Assembly: GCA_910577235.1 (NCBI GenBank)
Contig: CAJTMX010000027.1
Location: forward strand, 1-64,000
DNA: 64,000 nucleotides
From: an uncultured Acetatifactor sp.
GTDB lineage: Bacteria > Bacillota > Clostridia > Lachnospirales > Lachnospiraceae
Direction: 5' to 3'
The notes below the pieces were generated by a model. The model had not been told where the DNA came from. It was given only the letters and a program-made list of their open reading frames with translations, and made no database searches. How positions within the stretch are numbered: the stretch's first letter is position 1; each line of letters opens with the position of its first letter. This document shows positions 1 to 9,760 of this stretch, piece after piece. The position numbers and the translations under genes were made by a program.

Positions 1-124
1 TACTGGGCATACAGCCATTCATCTCCCTCACAACTGTTAAAAACAGGATTATACCAGAAAAGGGAGGTCAATGCTCTTTTTATTTGCAGACTCCCATAAA
101 TCAAGGTTTTAGCAATAAAAAACA

Positions 125-143
125 GGTAGTATTTGACACTACC
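125..143. promoter_or_regulatory. Inverted repeat upstream of the sugar ABC operon
   Basis: Arms GGTAGT (125-130) and ACTACC (138-143) pair across 7 bases, about 25 bases before the lipoprotein start and just before its ribosome site. It could be a repressor operator or a small mRNA hairpin. No convincing -35/-10 pair was seen in the first 167 bases, so the promoter may lie before the window. Confidence 0.25.
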
Positions 144-167
144 AAAAATGAGAAGGAGGAGACAACG

Positions 168-1436
168 ATGAAGAAGAAGTTACTTGCAATGGCGCTTGCC
201 ACTGCTATGACGGTATCCATGGCGGCATGCGGGGCCGGCGACGGTGGTGACGGCTCGGGGGTGTCCATCACGATCTTCAATTCCAAGGTGGAGATCCAGG
301 ATCAGTTTGAGGAGATGGCCCGGGAGTACAGTGAGGCTACAGGGGTGAATGTGGAGGTCTATTACTCCGGCGATACGGTTGCGGCTCATATGGCTACCAA
401 GTATTCGTCCAACGATCCCTACACCATAGCCATGGTGGACGCGAAGGACATTTATTCCCTGGCGGGGGAACATGCCATTGACTTAAGCGGTGAGGACTGG
501 GTCGCGAACACCAACTACGCCATCTCAGTGGACGGCAAAGTGGTGGGATTCCCGGTGTGTATCGAGGCCAGGGGGCTGATCTACAACGCGGATGCCATCG
601 AGGGTATTACGGGGGAGAAGTTTAACCCGGAGGACTACAAGACCCTGGACGCGTTTCAGGGACTTTTGGAGAAACTCGTCTCCGGCGGCATGGAGACTCC
701 CACGGGGATCATGAAGGAGGATTGGTCTCTGGGCGCTCATTATCTGCCTGAGGTCTATGAGGAGCAGGCGGATGTGGAGGGGTACATAAGCGCTCTGTAC
801 GGCGGAACGGCTGATCTGGCCAACAATCCAAAGTGGAATGCCAAGATGGATACCTTTGACATGCTGATGAAATATAATTATGCGGCGGGATCTCCCGTTG
901 CGGCGGAGCGTGAGGTGACGGAGCAGAAACTGGCAGAGGGAGAGATCGCCTTTATGTTCGGCGGCAACTGGGATTGGTCCGTGATCAACGCCTATGAGTA
1001 CACCGAGAACATGGGGATGATGCCTGTGCCCCAGAACACCGATGACGGCACCAACGAGAGATTGGTGGGCGGCGGCTCCAAGTACATGTTTATCGACTCC
1101 TCCGAAAATACCACAGACGAGCAGCGGCAGGCCGCCAAGGACTTCCTGCGCTGGATCGTGTCCACGGCGGACGGAAACGCGTTTCTGACAGAGAAGTGTG
1201 CCCTTGTTCCCGCGTATACCAACATCAACGCGGACGCTCTGGACCCCCTGTCCGCGTCGGTTAAGAAATACGCGGACGCCGGGGCACTGATCGACAATTA
1301 CAACTACTTCCCGGACGATCACCTGTCCCGCTGCGGCGCGTCCATGCAAAAGTATCTGGCAGGGCAGATCGACCGTGCCGGACTGGCTGCAGAGATCGAG
1401 GCCTATTGGTCATCCACCACGCCTGTTGAACACTGA
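168..1436 (+). CDS. ABC sugar-binding lipoprotein (CUT1 family)
   Basis: Extracellular solute-binding protein that probably captures an oligosaccharide at the membrane surface and passes it to the two permeases that follow. ATG 168 is chosen over earlier in-frame starts because an AGAAGGAGGA ribosome site ends 7 bases before it. The 422-residue product opens with three lysines, a hydrophobic stretch and the lipobox SMAAC, so Cys21 should be lipidated. The rest has family 1 binding-protein character, for example a GGSKYMFI segment and a C-terminal LAGQ segment. No ABC ATPase gene follows, as is common for such systems, which share one ATPase. The substrate is inferred from neighbours: sucrose/raffinose-type or manno-oligosaccharides. 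Confidence 0.85.
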   Translation: MKKKLLAMALATAMTVSMAACGAGDGGDGSGVSITIFNSKVEIQDQFEEMAREYSEATGVNVEVYYSGDTVAAHMATKYSSNDPYTIAMVDAKDIYSLAGEHAIDLSGEDWVANTNYAISVDGKVVGFPVCIEARGLIYNADAIEGITGEKFNPEDYKTLDAFQGLLEKLVSGGMETPTGIMKEDWSLGAHYLPEVYEEQADVEGYISALYGGTADLANNPKWNAKMDTFDMLMKYNYAAGSPVAAEREVTEQKLAEGEIAFMFGGNWDWSVINAYEYTENMGMMPVPQNTDDGTNERLVGGGSKYMFIDSSENTTDEQRQAAKDFLRWIVSTADGNAFLTEKCALVPAYTNINADALDPLSASVKKYADAGALIDNYNYFPDDHLSRCGASMQKYLAGQIDRAGLAAEIEAYWSSTTPVEH

Positions 1437-1510
1437 ATCAGATCTCGGAATCTATGGACGTATGCAAAATTTTTGGGAACTACCTATTTGTAGAGGGACG
1501 GTGAAAAGCT

Positions 1511-2392
1511 ATGAAAACAAATACCATGTCTTATAAATGCAAACAGTTTATGATGTTTGCCGGCGCGACCACCGTGATATTTTCCGCTGTCGTCATTGTG
1601 CCGTTTTTATATGGCGTCTACCTGACTTTTACCAGCTGGGACGGCGTCTCCACAAGCAAGCCCTTTGTGGGGCTGACCAACTACCTGTCCACTTTTTCGG
1701 ACGCTGCCTATTGGCACGCGCTGGGCAGGACTATCATCTACTCAGTCATAGCCGTGGTGCTGGTAAATCTGGTGGCATTTTTGCTGGCATTTCTGGTGAC
1801 CAGCGGTGTGAAAGGGCAGAATTTCTTCCGGGCCGGATTCTTTATCCCCAACCTGATCGGCGGCATCGTGCTGGGCTATGTGTGGAAGTTTGTGTTCAAC
1901 CGCGCGTTTGTGGCGGTGGGGAACGCTCTGTCCATAGAGGCGCTGTCCACCTCCTGGCTGGCCACCACCAACGGGGCCATGCTGTGCCTGATCATCGTGT
2001 CGGTGTGGCAGTACGCGGGGTATATGATGCTGATCTATGTGGCCGGGTTCATGAGTGTGTCGGCGGATGTGCTGGAGGCAGCCCGGATCGACGGCTGTAC
2101 CAATTTTCAGTCCGTGGTGCGGATATCCATGCCCTTGATGGTCTCATCCTTTGTGCAGTGTCTGTTCCTGACCATCACCAGATGCTTTATGGTGTACGAC
2201 GTGAACCTGTCCCTGACAAACGGCGAGCCCTTCGGCAGTTCGGTGATGGCGGCAATGCATGTGTATAATCAGGCGTTTACCTATAAAAATTACGGTACCG
2301 GTCAGGCGGAAGCCCTGATCCTGTTCATTGTCTGCGCCGTGGTGGGCGTGCTGCAGGTACATATCGGTAAGAAAGCGGAGGTGTCGGCGTAA
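1511..2392 (+). CDS. Sugar ABC transporter permease, MalF/UgpA type
   Basis: Integral membrane subunit of the CUT1 sugar importer. The 293 residues contain about six hydrophobic segments, starting near residues 14-36. The cytoplasmic EAA loop, EAARIDGCTNFQSVVRISMP, is the contact site for the shared ATPase. It starts 74 bases after the binding-protein gene, and its TAA stop overlaps the ATG of the second permease (TAATG), indicating translational coupling. The family is clear; substrate specificity cannot be read from the sequence. Confidence 0.88.
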   Translation: MKTNTMSYKCKQFMMFAGATTVIFSAVVIVPFLYGVYLTFTSWDGVSTSKPFVGLTNYLSTFSDAAYWHALGRTIIYSVIAVVLVNLVAFLLAFLVTSGVKGQNFFRAGFFIPNLIGGIVLGYVWKFVFNRAFVAVGNALSIEALSTSWLATTNGAMLCLIIVSVWQYAGYMMLIYVAGFMSVSADVLEAARIDGCTNFQSVVRISMPLMVSSFVQCLFLTITRCFMVYDVNLSLTNGEPFGSSVMAAMHVYNQAFTYKNYGTGQAEALILFIVCAVVGVLQVHIGKKAEVSA

Positions 2393-3252
2393 TGGATGAT
2401 TTGAATGCAAAAGCTGCCCGTAACAGAAAGATCAGACACGCGGTCGCGATCGTCGTCCTGGTGGCGCTGTTCCTGCTGTTTATCTTTCCGTTTATCCTGG
2501 TATTGATCAATGTGTTTAAGACAAAGGCGGATATCAACTCCAATCCGCTGGCTCTGGTGGGGGAACACGGTTTTACGTTGAAGAATTTCCCCGAGGCCAT
2601 GAAAAAGATGAATTTCTGGCGCTCTTTCGGCAACTCCATGCTGATCACGGTGTCGTCCACAATCCTGACGATCCTGCTGGCCTCCATGACGTCCTATGTG
2701 ATCGTCCGCAACAAGTGGAAGGTATGCGGCGCTCTGTTCGGCCTGATGATCGCCTCCATGGTGATCCCTTTCCAGGTGCTGATGATTCCTCTGGTATCTC
2801 TGTACGGCGGTGTGCTGGGGGCGCTGAATCACCGCATGACCTTGATCTTTATGCATGTGGGTTTCTCCCTGTCCATGGCTACGTTTATGTTCCATGGGGC
2901 CATACATACCAATGTGCCCATAGCGCTGGAGGAGGCGGCTACCATTGACGGCTGCACCCGCTGGCAGACCTACTGGAAGATCGTGTTCCCGCTGCTGAAA
3001 CCCACCGTGGCTACCGTGGCCATCATCGATGCCATGGCTTTCTGGAACGACTATCTGCTCCCCAGTCTGGTGCTGGCCCGAAAGGAGCTGTACACCATTC
3101 CCATTGCCACCCAGGTGTTCTATGGGACTTACTCTACGGATATCGGCCTGGTGATGGCGGCCCTGCTGCTGGCCATGCTGCCGATCCTGATCCTGTATAT
3201 GTTCCTGCAGCGCTATATCGTGGAGGGCGTGACTTCCGGCGCAGTGAAGTGA
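2392..3252 (+). CDS. Sugar ABC transporter permease, MalG type
   Basis: Second membrane subunit of the importer, 286 residues with about six membrane segments (first near 17-40). The EAA loop reads EEAATIDGCTRWQTYWKIVF, followed by PLLKP. The start ATG overlaps the stop of the preceding permease, so the two subunits should be made in equal amounts. The next gene starts 20 bases after its stop, placing the GH13 enzyme in the same operon. Confidence 0.88.
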   Translation: MDDLNAKAARNRKIRHAVAIVVLVALFLLFIFPFILVLINVFKTKADINSNPLALVGEHGFTLKNFPEAMKKMNFWRSFGNSMLITVSSTILTILLASMTSYVIVRNKWKVCGALFGLMIASMVIPFQVLMIPLVSLYGGVLGALNHRMTLIFMHVGFSLSMATFMFHGAIHTNVPIALEEAATIDGCTRWQTYWKIVFPLLKPTVATVAIIDAMAFWNDYLLPSLVLARKELYTIPIATQVFYGTYSTDIGLVMAALLLAMLPILILYMFLQRYIVEGVTSGAVK

Positions 3253-3272
3253 CCGTCAGTGTGGAGGAATCT

Positions 3273-5135
3273 ATGGGAAAAAAACAGAAAAACGATGATT
3301 CGCTCCGGATTTACCGGGAGCGTCTAAAGAGGCATCATGACGAACTCCGCTGGCTCTACATGGAACTGTATGACAATGGAGACATGTTTGCGGAGCTGTG
3401 CGATAATCTGGAGCGCTTTTATCTGGAGCGGGGACAGGCGCTGAAAGATATGGACCGGGAGCGGGAAACCGCCCCCGGATGGTACCGGCGCAACGACCTG
3501 TTGGGCATGATGTTCTATATTGACAATTTTGCCGGCAATATGAAAGGGGTGGAATCCAGACTGGACTATATCCAGAGATGCCAGGTGAACTATATTCACC
3601 TGATGCCCTTTCTGGAGACCCCCCCGGGGCGCTCCGACGGGGGATATGCGGTATCGGATTTCCGAAAGGTGCAGGACCGCCTTGGTTCCATGGAAGATCT
3701 GGAGAGCCTTACGGCGGCTTGCCATAAAAAGGGAATCTGTGTATGCATGGACTTTGTCATGAATCATACCTCGGAGGAGCATCCGTGGGCCAGAAAGGCC
3801 AGGCAGGGCGACGGGGAGTACATGAGCCGCTATTTTTTCTTTGACAGCTATGACATCCCCGCCCAGTATGAGAGGACGGTGCCCCAGGTGTTTCCCACCA
3901 CGGCTCCGGGAAACTTTACGTATCTTGCGGATGCGGGGCACTATGTGATGACTTCGTTTTACCCTTATCAGTGGGATCTGAACTATAAGAATCCACGGGT
4001 ATTTAATGAGATGATGTACAACTTTTTATACCTTGCCAACCGGGGGATCGATATCCTGCGCATCGACGCGGTGCCTTATATCTGGAAAGAACTGCGCACC
4101 CAGTGCCGCAATCTGCCCCAGGTTCACACCATCGTGCGCATGATGCGGATGATCGCCGAGATCGTCTGCCCCGGGGTGCTCCTGCTGGGCGAGGTGGTCA
4201 TGGAACCGGAAAAAGTGGCACCGTATTTCGGCACCGTGGAAAAGCCGGAATGCCATATGCTCTACAATGTCACTACCATGGCTACCACCTGGCATACCGT
4301 TGCCACCCGGGATACGGGGCTGCTGAAGAGGCAGCTGGCTATAGTGAATACTCTGCCCAAGGACTATGTATTTTTAAATTATCTGCGCTGCCATGACGAT
4401 ATCGGGTGGGGGCTGGACTATGAGACATTAAAAAAAGAGGGAATAAATGAGCGTTCCCACAAGCAGTATCTAAACGACTTTTTTCAGGGAGTCGCGGGAG
4501 GGAGCTGCAGCCGGGGAGAGCTGTACAATGCGGACCCGGTCACCGGGGACGCCCGGTTCTGCGGCACTACGGCGTCCATGTGCGGCATCGAGAAGGCCGG
4601 ATTTGAGCAGGACCGGGATGCGATGGAGCGGGCCATACAGATGGATGTGATGCTTCATGCCTATATGTTCATGCTGTCGGGAATCCCGGTGCTTTACAGC
4701 GGAGACGAGATCGGGCAGGTCAACGACTATTCCTATAGGACAGACCCGGCTAAAGCCGGGGATTCCCGGTATATCCACAGAGGAGCCTTGAACTGGGATC
4801 TGACGGAAAATATCGGGGTTCCCGATACGATTCAGGGCAAGCTGTTCGGCAGACTGCTCGGGCTGGAAGAGATCCGCAAGTCGGAAAAAGCGTTTATGTC
4901 CTGCGCGGACTGCCGGATCATCGAGTCCGGAGATCCGGCGGTACTGTGCATTGGCCGGCGTCTGGAGGGTGAAAAGATACTGGGCCTGTTCAATTTCAGC
5001 GAGAGCGGCAGGGCCGTGGAGCTGCGTGAGACAGGAGAATATGTGGATCTGCTGTCGGGCAGGACAATGACGCTGAACCGGGTACATATACCCGCTTATG
5101 GATTTTTTTATCTGAAATATACGAATAATGCGTGA
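3273..5135 (+). CDS. GH13 amylosucrase-like enzyme
   Basis: Cytoplasmic GH13 enzyme of 620 residues, the usual length of amylosucrase, with no signal peptide. A helical N-terminal domain of about 85 residues comes before the barrel, and the segment HLMPFLETPPGRSDGGYAVS closely resembles the amylosucrase subfamily (GH13_4). Likely catalytic residues are Asp265 (ILRIDAVPY), Glu307 (LLGEVV) and the transition-state Asp near 375 (CHDDIGW). ATG 3273 is preferred to an earlier GTG because GTGGAGG sits before it. Expected chemistry is sucrose cleavage, with glucan synthesis, hydrolysis or phosphorolysis as possible outcomes. The adjacent fructokinase supports sucrose as substrate. A relative such as sucrose phosphorylase cannot be excluded. 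Confidence 0.78.
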   Translation: MGKKQKNDDSLRIYRERLKRHHDELRWLYMELYDNGDMFAELCDNLERFYLERGQALKDMDRERETAPGWYRRNDLLGMMFYIDNFAGNMKGVESRLDYIQRCQVNYIHLMPFLETPPGRSDGGYAVSDFRKVQDRLGSMEDLESLTAACHKKGICVCMDFVMNHTSEEHPWARKARQGDGEYMSRYFFFDSYDIPAQYERTVPQVFPTTAPGNFTYLADAGHYVMTSFYPYQWDLNYKNPRVFNEMMYNFLYLANRGIDILRIDAVPYIWKELRTQCRNLPQVHTIVRMMRMIAEIVCPGVLLLGEVVMEPEKVAPYFGTVEKPECHMLYNVTTMATTWHTVATRDTGLLKRQLAIVNTLPKDYVFLNYLRCHDDIGWGLDYETLKKEGINERSHKQYLNDFFQGVAGGSCSRGELYNADPVTGDARFCGTTASMCGIEKAGFEQDRDAMERAIQMDVMLHAYMFMLSGIPVLYSGDEIGQVNDYSYRTDPAKAGDSRYIHRGALNWDLTENIGVPDTIQGKLFGRLLGLEEIRKSEKAFMSCADCRIIESGDPAVLCIGRRLEGEKILGLFNFSESGRAVELRETGEYVDLLSGRTMTLNRVHIPAYGFFYLKYTNNA

Positions 5136-5197
5136 CTGATCACGGCATTTTGAGATAGGGTAAGAAACAAAATTTCAGGAGAGACAGGTGGAGCGAT

Positions 5198-6166
5198 ATG
5201 AAGAATTATGACGTGGTGGCGCTGGGGGAACTGCTGATCGACTTTACGGAAAACGGCATCAGCGGCCAGGGTAATCCGGTCTATGAGGCCAATCCCGGCG
5301 GCGCGCCCTGCAATGTGCTGGCCATGCTGGCGAAACTTGGCAGAAAGACCGCCTTTATCGGAAAGGTGGGGCAGGATATTTTCGGAAACCGTCTGAAAGC
5401 GGTGTTGGAGGAACAGGGAATCTGCACTTCCGGGCTGGTCATGGACGGGGAGGCCCGCACCACTCTGGCCTTTGTGGAAACCCTGCCGGGGGGAGACCGG
5501 GACTTTTCGTTCTACCGCAATCCGGGCGCGGATATGCTGCTGAGGGAAGAAGAACTGGGGGAGGAGCTGCTGCAAAGCGCGGGGATCTTCCATTTCGGCA
5601 CCCTGTCTATGACTCACGAAGGGGTGCGGAGCGCCACCAGAAGGGCGGTGGCCATTGCCAGGCAAAGCGGCGCGCTCCTTTCCTTTGACCCCAATCTGCG
5701 CCCGCCCCTTTGGGCCTCCCTGGAGGAGGCCCGGGAGCAGGTGGCCTATGGACTCTCCCAGTGTCATATCCTGAAGATCTCCGACAATGAACTGAGGTGG
5801 TTTACCGGGGAGCAGGATTATGACGCGGGTATAAGCAGACTCAGGAGCCAATATGATATTCCGCTCATACTGCTGTCCATGGGAAGGGACGGCAGCCGGG
5901 CCTACAGCGGCAGGCTGCGGGCGGAGGTTCCCGCCTTTGTACAGCGGGGTACCGTTGAGACCACGGGGGCGGGGGATACCTTCGCCGCCTGCTGTCTGCA
6001 CCATATTCTGGAGTACGGTCTGGAAGAGTTGACCCGGGAGCGGCTTGTTAGGATGCTGACCTTTGCCAATGGGGCGGCCTCCATCATAACTACCAGAAAA
6101 GGGGCTCTCCGGGTCATGCCCACAGGGGAAGAGGTGGAAGAGCTTATCAAGCAAAAGAGTCTATAG
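5198..6166 (+). CDS. PfkB-family carbohydrate kinase, probable fructokinase
   Basis: Ribokinase/PfkB-fold sugar kinase of 322 residues, probably phosphorylating fructose released from sucrose by the preceding GH13 enzyme. The N-terminus (VVALGELLIDFTENG) and the GGAPCNV segment are typical of fructokinases. The C-terminal signature TTGAGDTFAA holds the catalytic Asp and anion hole. A GGAGAGACAGGTGGAG ribosome site precedes the ATG. It is the last gene of the first transcription unit, with a factor-independent terminator about 27 bases after its stop. Confidence 0.85.
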   Translation: MKNYDVVALGELLIDFTENGISGQGNPVYEANPGGAPCNVLAMLAKLGRKTAFIGKVGQDIFGNRLKAVLEEQGICTSGLVMDGEARTTLAFVETLPGGDRDFSFYRNPGADMLLREEELGEELLQSAGIFHFGTLSMTHEGVRSATRRAVAIARQSGALLSFDPNLRPPLWASLEEAREQVAYGLSQCHILKISDNELRWFTGEQDYDAGISRLRSQYDIPLILLSMGRDGSRAYSGRLRAEVPAFVQRGTVETTGAGDTFAACCLHHILEYGLEELTRERLVRMLTFANGAASIITTRKGALRVMPTGEEVEELIKQKSL

Positions 6167-6192
6167 AGGGCCGGACGGGCCAAAAAGCGGTG

Positions 6193-6218
6193 AAAGCGGC
6201 CCAGTCAGGCCGCTTTTT
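6193..6218 (+). terminator. Rho-independent terminator after the fructokinase gene
   Basis: Perfect 9-bp stem AAAGCGGCC / GGCCGCTTT (6193-6201 and 6208-6216) with a 6-base loop, running into a short T tract. It separates the sucrose-type unit from the mannan-type genes. Confidence 0.85.
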
Positions 6219-6417
6219 CGCGGATAGCGCTATTTGATCACTTAGGCAATCTTTACTAAGTTCTACCTTTCTATTTTGGTAAACTCCACGAATCGAATAA
6301 ATCTTATCAAAGTCCATTGTATTCTTAAGCAAAATTTGCTAATATCTAACTAACAATTAACTAACAGATAGATTAATTTAACTTAACAGGAAGAATATTT
6401 GAAAGGAAGGTATAACT
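6219..6417 (+). promoter_or_regulatory. AT-rich promoter region of the alpha-galactosidase gene
   Basis: A 199-base gap, much richer in A and T than its surroundings. It contains the near-perfect palindrome AGCAAA-A-TTTGCT (6328-6340), a candidate operator for the LacI regulator encoded downstream, and a CTAAC direct-repeat tract at about 6346-6364. A GAAAGGAAGG ribosome site precedes the ATG. No unambiguous -35/-10 pair could be fixed by eye. The operator assignment is inference. Confidence 0.4.
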
Positions 6418-8652
6418 ATGGGCATTACCTACTTAGAGGAGGAGCGGCTGTTCAAGCTGGATACCCCCAACACTACATACTGCATAGGCCTCATCGACGG
6501 GGAGGGATTTTTAGGCCATGCCTACTATGGCAGGAGAATCCACAATATACAGGGGATTTCCGCATTGATGCGCATTTGCGAGAACCCCTTAACCCCGGAG
6601 ACAAACGCCCGTGACAGGCTTTCCTTTCTGGACAGCTTTCCCACGGAGTATTCCGGCCACGGCGTAGGCGATTACAGGGAGAGCAGTATCCGGGTCCGCA
6701 GCAGCGCGGGACACAGCGCCGTGCTGCTCACCTATGTCTCTCATGAGATATACAGGGGGAAAAATAAGCCGGAGGGACTGCCGGCCACCTTTGGGAATGA
6801 GGAGGAGGTGACTACGCTGGCCATCACCTGCCGGGACGCGGCGCTGGGTCTTCGCGCCGTGCTTACGTACAGTGTGTTCGAGGATACGGATGCTATTGCC
6901 CGCAGCGTTTGTTTTTACAATGACGGTGACAGCCCTGTCTGTCTGGAAAAAGCCATGAGCGCCTGTCTGGATATGGACAATCGGGATTTTGACATGCTGA
7001 CGCTGCACGGCTCCTGGGCCAGAGAGCGCCATATGGACCGCCGCCGGGTCAGCCACGGCAAGCATGCCGTGGCTAGCCTGCGGGGTGAGCCGGGCCATCA
7101 GGAGCATCCGTTTATGGCGCTGCTGGAGCACACTGCCACCCAGACCAGAGGGGACGTGTACGGGTTCAGCTTGGTATACTCCGGCAATTTCCGCATACAG
7201 GCTGAACTGAATCAGTTCGACAGCGTCAGAGTGACGGCGGGAATAGAGCCGGAAGATTTTAGCTGGAAATTAGCCTCCGGTGAAAGCTTTCAGACGCCGG
7301 AAGTCATCCTGGTCTACTCGGGGGAGGGCCTGGGCGGTATGAGCCGGGCATATCACGATCTGTACAGGAAACATCTGATACGCAGCCCTTACCGGAATAA
7401 AAAGCGTCCAATTTTGATCAACAACTGGGAGGCGACCTACTTTGATTTCAATGAAGAAAAGCTGCTGGATATTGCCAGGGAGGCAGCGGGAATGGGCATT
7501 GAGATGCTGGTCATGGACGACGGCTGGTTCGGCAACCGCTACGATGACAACCGGGCGCTGGGGGACTGGCAGGTCAACGGGGAGAAATTAAGGGGAGGCC
7601 TTAAAAAGCTGGTGGACGGTGTGAATGCCCTTGGACTGGAGTTCGGCATCTGGTTTGAACCGGAGATGATCTCCCCAAAGTCAAAGCTCTATGGGGAGCA
7701 TCCCGACTGGGCCATCGCCATTCCCGGGCGCGCTCCGGGGCTGGCCCGCAATCAGTATGTGCTGGATATCAGCCGCAGAGAGGTGCGGGACTGTATTCTG
7801 GAGCAGATGTTCGCGGTGCTCCACAGCGCCAACATCAAATATGTAAAATGGGATATGAACCGCCCGCTGAGCGATCTGGGCAGCGCATCGCTCCCGGCGG
7901 ACCGGCAGGGCGAGCTGTATCACCGCTATGTGCTGGGCATGTACGAGATGCAGGATAGGCTGCTGGCGGAGTTCCCCGAGCTGCTTTTGGAGAATTGTTC
8001 CGGCGGCGGCGCCCGTTTTGATCCGGGCATGCTGTATTACAGCCCTCAGATCTGGTGTTCCGACGATACGGACGCCATCGAAAGGCTGGCGATCCAGGAG
8101 GGAACGTCTCTGGTATATCCGCTGTCCGCCATGGGTGCCCATGTCAGTGTCTGCCCCAATCACGCGGTGGGCCGCAACACCCCTTTTGAGACCAGAGGGT
8201 ATGTGGCGCTGGCGGGAACATTCGGCTATGAGCTGGATGTCACCAAGCTGAGCCGGGAAGATAAGGAAATGGTGCGCAGGCAGACGGCCATGTACCACAA
8301 ATTCAACGATCTGGTGCGGGAAGGCGACTATTACCGCATCGCCTCCTACGGGAACAATCATCTGTACGACTGTTTCCAGGTGGTGAGTAAGGATAAAGAG
8401 GAAAGCCTGGTATTCTATGTGCAGGTGCTGGGAGAACCCAACCGGCACGGCAGGATACTGCGGCTCCGGGGGCTGGACGAAACCGCCGTATATCATGTGT
8501 ATGAGGCGGATATGCAGGGTGATTCTCCGGAGGAGATCATAAAAGACGCGGGCAAAGCCTACAGCGGACAGCTGCTGGAAAACGGCGGCATACTTGTGGA
8601 ACGCATGTGGGGAGATTTCCGAGCCAAGCTGATCTGGCTGAAACGGCAGTAG
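6418..8652 (+). CDS. GH36 alpha-galactosidase
   Basis: Intracellular family 36 alpha-galactosidase of 744 residues (usual length about 730-750), with no signal peptide. It should remove alpha-1,6-galactose from raffinose-family or galactomannan oligosaccharides. Visible marks are the MDDGWFGNRYDDN segment, the nucleophile Asp479 in KWDMNRPLSD, and the acid/base Asp549 in the CSDDTDAIERL segment. It has its own upstream region after a terminator and is followed by the LacI gene. Its place beside the mannosyl-glucose phosphorylase set suggests a role in galactomannan use; the sucrose enzymes upstream would equally fit raffinose. Confidence 0.93.
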   Translation: MGITYLEEERLFKLDTPNTTYCIGLIDGEGFLGHAYYGRRIHNIQGISALMRICENPLTPETNARDRLSFLDSFPTEYSGHGVGDYRESSIRVRSSAGHSAVLLTYVSHEIYRGKNKPEGLPATFGNEEEVTTLAITCRDAALGLRAVLTYSVFEDTDAIARSVCFYNDGDSPVCLEKAMSACLDMDNRDFDMLTLHGSWARERHMDRRRVSHGKHAVASLRGEPGHQEHPFMALLEHTATQTRGDVYGFSLVYSGNFRIQAELNQFDSVRVTAGIEPEDFSWKLASGESFQTPEVILVYSGEGLGGMSRAYHDLYRKHLIRSPYRNKKRPILINNWEATYFDFNEEKLLDIAREAAGMGIEMLVMDDGWFGNRYDDNRALGDWQVNGEKLRGGLKKLVDGVNALGLEFGIWFEPEMISPKSKLYGEHPDWAIAIPGRAPGLARNQYVLDISRREVRDCILEQMFAVLHSANIKYVKWDMNRPLSDLGSASLPADRQGELYHRYVLGMYEMQDRLLAEFPELLLENCSGGGARFDPGMLYYSPQIWCSDDTDAIERLAIQEGTSLVYPLSAMGAHVSVCPNHAVGRNTPFETRGYVALAGTFGYELDVTKLSREDKEMVRRQTAMYHKFNDLVREGDYYRIASYGNNHLYDCFQVVSKDKEESLVFYVQVLGEPNRHGRILRLRGLDETAVYHVYEADMQGDSPEEIIKDAGKAYSGQLLENGGILVERMWGDFRAKLIWLKRQ

Positions 8653-8720
8653 GGGAAAACATTTACAGGTAAACCTTCAGGAGACAGGAACAGGACAGAC
8701 AAGGGAGGGTGGATCGAACA

Positions 8721-9737
8721 ATGGCAAAAGGCGTAAGAATGTCAGACATAGCCCAGAGACTGGGAGTCAGCACGGTGACGGTGTCCAAGGCGCTGTCCGA
8801 TCAGAAGGGCGTCAGCGAGGAGATGCGGGAGCGCATCAAAACACTGGCCGAAGAGATGGGATACAAGGCTCCGGTCAGCGCCCGGCAGGAGACAAAGAAA
8901 AGTTACAATATCGGTGTGATCATGGGTGAGATCTATGTGGAGAAGTATGTTACTTTTTACTGGGAGTTTTACCAGAAGATCATAACCTGCGCCAGCCAGG
9001 AGAACTGTTTTGTGATCCTGGAAATGCTGGACAACGTCAGGGAGAAGGAACTGGAGGAGCCCAAGTTCGTGCAGGAGAACAAGATCGACGGACTGATCAT
9101 ATTGGGGAGCGTCAGTTCCGAATATCTGCGTATGCTGAAAAAGAAGTGCAGGATGCCCGTGGTGTATATGGATTTTTATGACAGACAATTACAGGGCGAC
9201 TGCGTTATCAGCAACAGCTTTTACGGCGCGTACAGCATGACCAATTATCTGTTTAAAATGGGACATGAGAAGATCGGTTTTGTGGGGACAGTGCCCTCTA
9301 CGGAAAGTATTATGGACCGGTATCTGGGATATCGCAAATCCCTGATGGAACACGGAGTGGAGGAGCGGCAGGACTGGATACTGAGGGACAGGGAGGAAAA
9401 CAGCGTCTACTGTTTTGACACCATCGCCCTGCCGGAGGAACTGCCAACAGCCTTTGTGTGCAACAGTGACCTGACTGCCGGCAGAATGGTCAGGAGCCTG
9501 CGGGAGGCGGGATACCGGGTGCCGGAGGATGTCTCCCTGGTGGGCTATGACGATTGGCTGCATCCGGGACTGTGCGATGTGCCCATCACCACCTATTCGG
9601 TGGATATGAACAAGATGGCGCAGACCGGCATCCATATATTGCTGCGCCGGATTGCCGGGGACGACAGCCGCTGCAATATGCGGATCGTGGAGGGCGAGCT
9701 GGTAGTGAGGGAAAGCGTAAGGAAACTTAACAAGTGA
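8721..9737 (+). CDS. LacI-family transcriptional regulator
   Basis: DNA-binding sugar-responsive repressor of 338 residues. The N-terminal helix-turn-helix is textbook (MSDIAQRLGVSTVTVSKALS), followed by a periplasmic-binding-protein-like effector domain ending in DVSLVGYDDWLHPGL and TTYSVDM. ATG 8721 is preferred to GTG 8709 because AAGGGAGGG (8701-8709) is then correctly placed. Embedded among the mannan genes, it is the obvious local regulator, perhaps acting at the palindrome at 6328-6340. Its stop lies 23 bases before the epimerase gene. Confidence 0.9.
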   Translation: MAKGVRMSDIAQRLGVSTVTVSKALSDQKGVSEEMRERIKTLAEEMGYKAPVSARQETKKSYNIGVIMGEIYVEKYVTFYWEFYQKIITCASQENCFVILEMLDNVREKELEEPKFVQENKIDGLIILGSVSSEYLRMLKKKCRMPVVYMDFYDRQLQGDCVISNSFYGAYSMTNYLFKMGHEKIGFVGTVPSTESIMDRYLGYRKSLMEHGVEERQDWILRDREENSVYCFDTIALPEELPTAFVCNSDLTAGRMVRSLREAGYRVPEDVSLVGYDDWLHPGLCDVPITTYSVDMNKMAQTGIHILLRRIAGDDSRCNMRIVEGELVVRESVRKLNK

Positions 9738-9760
9738 TGTGGGGAAGGAAAGAGAGAAAC

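Noticed and set aside
525..1349. Long open frame on the minus strand across the binding-protein gene
   Set aside because: It mirrors a GC-rich real gene with clear family motifs; its product is His/Val-rich and has no ribosome site.
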